From Apoda limacodes (Eukaryota > Arthropoda > Insecta > Lepidoptera > Limacodidae): a DNA stretch of 64,000 nt. Shown piece by piece: positions 52,401-58,400 of the stretch. Every line of letters starts with the position of its first letter. The stretch's first letter is position 1. The stretch is taken from contig OX291540.1 in assembly GCA_946406115.1 (NCBI GenBank), positions 5,018,563 to 5,082,562 on the forward strand, written 5' to 3'. Made by a program: the position numbers and the translations under genes. A model generated the notes under the pieces. The model was not told where the DNA came from, searched no databases, and saw nothing but the letters and a program-made list of their open reading frames with translations.

Positions 52401-55400
52401 AACACTATAAGTCTGCATCAAGTGATTACTAACCTGAGGCTGCGGGGTTCCCGCAGGTCTCGCGCTGCCCGGAGAGTAGCCCTGGCTGCGGGGGGACGCG
52501 TACACTCCGTGTGGAGAAGCTGCGTATCCCCCACCAGTAACACCTCCAGGTGTACCCCCACCTGGAGATGCGTATCCCCTGCCCATGCCTAGTCCGGCCA
52601 TATCTAGTGGACCATCCATGTTGCCACCTGACAATAAAAGATATATATTTATATTTGTAATTTATTAACTTACAGGTACTTTTATAACATAGTCATTCAA
52701 AATAGAAATAATCATCTTAGTAGAGTCTACGACGTAGACGAAGGCGCTGTACAACCTTCTATACCGTGGTGCGGTAAGATCATGCCGGAAACCTCCATAA
52801 CACAGCGGGAAGTCCGGCGGGCGTATCTTTCTCTGGACGTTCATAAGTCAAGTGGGCGAGACGGTATACCAGCAGTGGTGCTTAAACAGTGTGCTTCTGA
52901 GTTATGTCTTGTCTTACGCGCCTCTTCGTGATTTCCTACCACACTAGGCAATTTCTGTCTGGAAGACTGCAAATGTGCACCCGGTGTCCAAAAAGGGCGT
53001 TACATCAGATCCATCGAATTATAGGCCTATCGCTATTACCTCCCTCTTCACCAAAGTAATAGAGCGTGTGATTACCACACAGCTTCTAAGATACCAAGAA
53101 AAACACGACATGGTCAGTGACCGTCAATATGGTTTTCGCCACGGTCGTTCGACTGGCGACCTTCTAGTGTATCTCACACACCCATGGGCACTAGCCATTG
53201 AGAGTCAGGGGGAGGCATTGGCATTTAGCCTGGACATAGCGAAGCCGTTCGATCGGGACTGGCACCGGGGACTTCTACCGAAGTTGCCATCTTACGGAGT
53301 GCCCGAGGGTTTGTGCAAATGGGTGGCTAGCTTTTTGCCCGGCAGACGCATACGAACCGTAGTTGACGGTTGTTGCTCTGATAACATGGACATTAATGCT
53401 GGTGTCCCGCAAGGCTCTGTACTGTCTCCTACGCTGTGTCTACTGCATACCAATGACATGTTGGACATCAACAACATACATTGCTATGCAGATGACAGTA
53501 CTGGAGACGCTTATTACACGTGCGAAAGCGTGGACAACTTACGTCTCAAATCGAGATCACTATGTCAAAGGACTCTGACTGGGCACAAGAAAAATAGCTG
53601 GCATAAATCCAGGTTATGATAGCTCTTTAAACTTTCTGTTTCACTAGATAACGCTTAGGTCAAGCCACATGTTCAACTAGTAACAGTTTTGTATTCTTGG
53701 TCGACAATGCCCGTTTACAATAATTCGTATTCGTCGTAAGACTATTTCCAATTAAGCATTATAGAAGTTTTAAAGTTAGCTTAGTGCCTCTTTTGAGTAT
53801 TAAAAACGACTAAGACGACGGACACGTTCACGAACTTTTAGTATCAAATTTGAAGTTTAGGTTTAGTCAAAGCTGTCATCTCATCAACTCAGCTTAGTAG
53901 TTATTATGACTAGAGATAGCAAAACACTCCGGCAACAAGGTTGTAACCCCATACTATATCTATACATATAAAATGGTTTGTCCTTGAATGACTGACTAAC
54001 GAATCATCGTACAGCCTAAACCGCTGATCGTAGAGACCTGAAACTTGGACGGTGTGTCCTTTGTATGACGTAGGCATCCGATAAGAAAGGATTTTCTGAA
54101 AGGTTCAAGAGCGAGTCGGACTAGCGCAATAAGGGTCAACCGATTGCAATGAAATTTTTTTAAGTTGTTATGCACACGCCGGGGAATGATTCTGAGAAAA
54201 AAAAATGTCAATTGCGAGTCGGACTCACGCAATAAGGGTAAACCGATTTTAATGAAATTTTGTTAAGTTGTTATGCACACGCCGGGGAAGGTTTCTGAGA
54301 AAGAAAAAAAAGGGTCAAGTGCGAGTCAGACAGGGACAAGTGCGAGTCTACTCGCGCAATAAGGGTAAACTGATTGTAATGAAATTTCGGTAAGTTGTTA
54401 TGCACACGCCAGGGAAGGTTTCTCACTTAGTACAACCCTTTTACAATAGGTTGCTGCGGCAATTGTTTTAAAAAAAGAAACAACAATCGCCGGGTCAGCT
54501 GGTAAATCTATATAAATTAAAATGCTGATTCAACTCTTATGTATATAAGAGAGAGGAACTACAGCGAAACAATCTCAATATATATTCTTCTATCAATCAA
54601 TTCTTCAACGCCGAACCAAAACCGCTTAAGCTAACGAAAAGACAGAGATTTCTTCTCTGCGGAGCGGAAATAATACAGACATACACACACTTACACATCC
54701 ATATCCTCTTTTAAACAACCACTATAGTCCTGCGTGACAGGGACAGGGGGTGAGCCCATCACCGCAACACTGATTCGGATACAATGTATCTGGGCTGAGG
54801 TGGCTTTATATATGGCCCAATCATTAGAAAAGTAAGTTGTAAAATGATCTTGAACCTTGAATGATTTTGACCAAAAATTGACCCGACGCACAAAGTTTTA
54901 TAATATAGGTACCTATATGATACCTACCTACAACAATATAATTTCATACAAAAGTCGAACGACGACGATATATATATACTAACGGCAAACGTAACGTTAG
55001 GGTAAAAAACGGGACCCTATTACTAAGACTCCGCTGTCCGACTGACCGTCTGTCACCAGGCTGTATCTTATGCTTAATGCTTGATAAAGCTTTTTTTGCT
55101 TTTCGATATCTCAAGAACCAATGGACCAATTAGTCTCGTGACCATATGAATCAATGTCCAGTGGCCGTCATGACTTAGATCTGAAAAGAGTTTGAGCAAA
55201 ATCGGTCCAGCGCTTTGTTTTTTAAATTATTAAAATATTTTCAATAGAAGTTGCTCGTACGGTTCTTGCTACCTAACAAATTTTTTTTTAATTCGGCAAC
55301 AAAAATGCGAATCGAGCGAATATGGTGGATGAAAAAGCAACTCGTAACGTAACTCATGGAATTTGGCCATGACAATCGCTCGTGTCGCAAGCATGCGTTT

Positions 55401-58400
55401 TTGATCCACAGTGAGTAAACGCAGCCCCCAGCGCATGTGGAATGGCCGCACAAAAAAAAACAATAAACGACGAAACCGCTCATTTGATTGTCGAGGAGAA
55501 CGCGGTGTGTGAGTGTTACGGCCCTACCGGCGTAAGGTACCGCATAGCACTGTCACTTGCCTAAGATCGGCCGCACGGTTGAATTTTGCATATACGCGAG
55601 CGCTGAAGGTCATCGGCGCTCAACCTCTCGAATACACGGAGGGTCGCCGGTGTGCCATTTTTACAGAGCTACTCTACAGTTTCACGATTCTGGCTAAAGG
55701 ACATCACATACGAATAACTTCATTGCACTTTGTGTCTGTAGGTTAATAAAATTATACCACAAGAGCACCAACGCCACAGCAAAAAGTTGTTAGTATTATT
55801 AAAATATTGTTTTTTACCAAAGTTGCAAAAAGCATATACATCTATGTAATGCCTGTGAATTAATAATTTTTTTTTTCAAAATATATATTTTCCTTTCTTA
55901 TTTGCGATTTTTATTAACGAAAGTATCTACTCAACAACTTTCTTGTCTCAACCACTTGCATGTAGATGATATCCAGATCTATAGCAATGTTGTTATAATC
56001 TATAACAACACACAAAATCTTTTATCAAACAACAACTTTGTTAAAAAAGAATACAATAATATTTTAGACTATGTTAATGATAAAAATCCATGGGACTGAA
56101 GATGTTCAATTACAGGACGCATAGGTAAATCAAATTAAAATGGAAATAATATAAAATTGTACAGCTTGAAACTTTTATTTAAAAAGCATTGATTGTATTT
56201 GTATTTTTATGATTTTTTTAAAGTAATAACTATCGAGTTTTTTGCCGGATTTTTCTCGGTAGAAATCAACAACATTGTGAACCCGGAGGGTGGTGTTAGA
56301 CTTCAAAAAATAGTATTTCATAACTTTGTGTTTGTAAGAACCTAATTTGAATAAAAAAAAAATACTTTGACTTTATACATCTATAATTTACAACAATGCA
56401 TTAAGTCGTTTTCAATGTTTGTTAACCGTGGTACACCCAGTAGTACCACCAATGGTACCACGGTTACTTTTTCCTAACCGTGGTACCACAGTAGTACCAT
56501 GATTCCACTGTGCAATTTTTGGACGTTTTCTAATATTTGTTAGGCCACGATGTCAAAATGTTATAGGTTTTAATATTTGTTACCTACGCGCAAATCCCTT
56601 TCATTTGGTACCTCTCATAGTATGTTAAAAAGAAAAAAATCTTTGTACTGTCGTCTTTATGACGTCACGGTTTTTACCCACAGTTTGCGCGCTTGTCATC
56701 TCATGTATAAGTGTACAAGACATCATACTGAACGCATTAACACCATATATATCCCTATCCGAAACGGCTGGTGCCAATTCAGTATTTAAGCGCCTTATGG
56801 ATATATTGCCGACCAACTATTTATTATAATTGGAATTTCAAAGTTTATATCTAGAGTAGACTACGGCAGACTCATTAAACTATGCGTAGACGATGTGCTT
56901 TTACCGTACAGCGACAAGGGTCAGAAGCTTGGCATTATATTTTAGACCTTTACATGTCTTGGACTCTACAGATACTCAAAGTCAACAGTTTTTTTTAGCT
57001 GTGCGTTTCTTGAGCATGTAGATTTAAGCAGAAGATTTGATCCATAATTCCACATGTGGATTGAAGAGGTCAAACTTACCACAGATCATCATGCGGATTC
57101 AAGAGAAAGTCAAATGATAGTTTCACATGTGGATTTAAGAGGAGAAAAAATATCCATAGAGCCTGTTGATCATGCCGGTGGATTCCAATGGAAGGAGGCA
57201 AAATTTCCTTCCTTTAGACACTAAAATTGTCTATGCTGCTTTTCATACCCGATTACACTGATGCCAGATTTCTCTATTCAACTGAAGAGCAATTTAACAA
57301 ATTCGAGAGAATTAAAAATTTCTATCACCGTATGCTGTGTGTGTGTTTTGGCACTACCTAAGATCGCGTTTTAAGTACCATGATTCTTGGCAATCCTCCT
57401 TTAATTTATTGCTCAAAATACAAAACCCAATTTGACAATTTTACACCTATAGGAATCCCTAGATCGAAGTATTTAAAGGTTATAAAACGAGATAAAAGTA
57501 TTTAAAGGTTTTCTCTGTTAATCCAGCTGCCCCTGTGCCAAAAGCCATTCCGTTTACCGTGAAGGAATCTTCGCCCGCAGAATCACACGTACTGGTTTAA
57601 TCTTTTGGCGATTGAGACAAAAAGTATTACGTTTCCTTCTTGATACCATCACCTATACCTGAGTTTAAAATCAATTATCTGCGGGAAGATCTATTGTCAT
57701 GGAAACTTCGATTGATCGGTGCAGAGTACCCTTCTCCTTCTTTGTACCTCAAGCTATATCTTTTATTTAAAATCATGTTAATTTAATGTTGTGTTACTTC
57801 ATGTCAGAATGATGTACAGTAATATAATTTATTCCTGTAAGGACTAATGATCCTTTTCCGTCTCTCAACTCTCCGTGTGCCAAAAGTCAGGTAAAGTGGA
57901 TGTTTAGTTGCGAATCTCAGAAACAGTGCCCCGTAGTATGATCCGCGACGATAATATACCCGTGTGAACTTTCAATTAAGGTAAAAAGTATAAATTAAAT
58001 GCTAATCAAATTTTCCAAAAATATTTCTAATGTTGAATTATTTTAAAATAAAGTTTATTTTGCTATCATTATTTAGGTACCCAGAATATATTATCTGTAT
58101 TTGTGTAGCTTCAAGTGAGTTTCACAAAAAAAAAAGAAAGAGGAGAGATACACATCTTTCAACGATATTAGTGCTTGCAACGACAACAAAATGTCAGAAA
58201 TTCAAACCTTCGAGAAATCGCGATAAACGCCTTGTAAATATGTGTAATGTGTGTAATTTATTTCAATAAAATTACCAATTAAAAAAAGATTAAAATTAAA
58301 GAATTTCCGTGCAACTGCCTCTTGCTCTCGCTTTGGAGCTTTACAGTATGGTCTTCTTAAAGAAGAGTGATAGAAATTGTTATTGTCTCATGCTAGTGAG

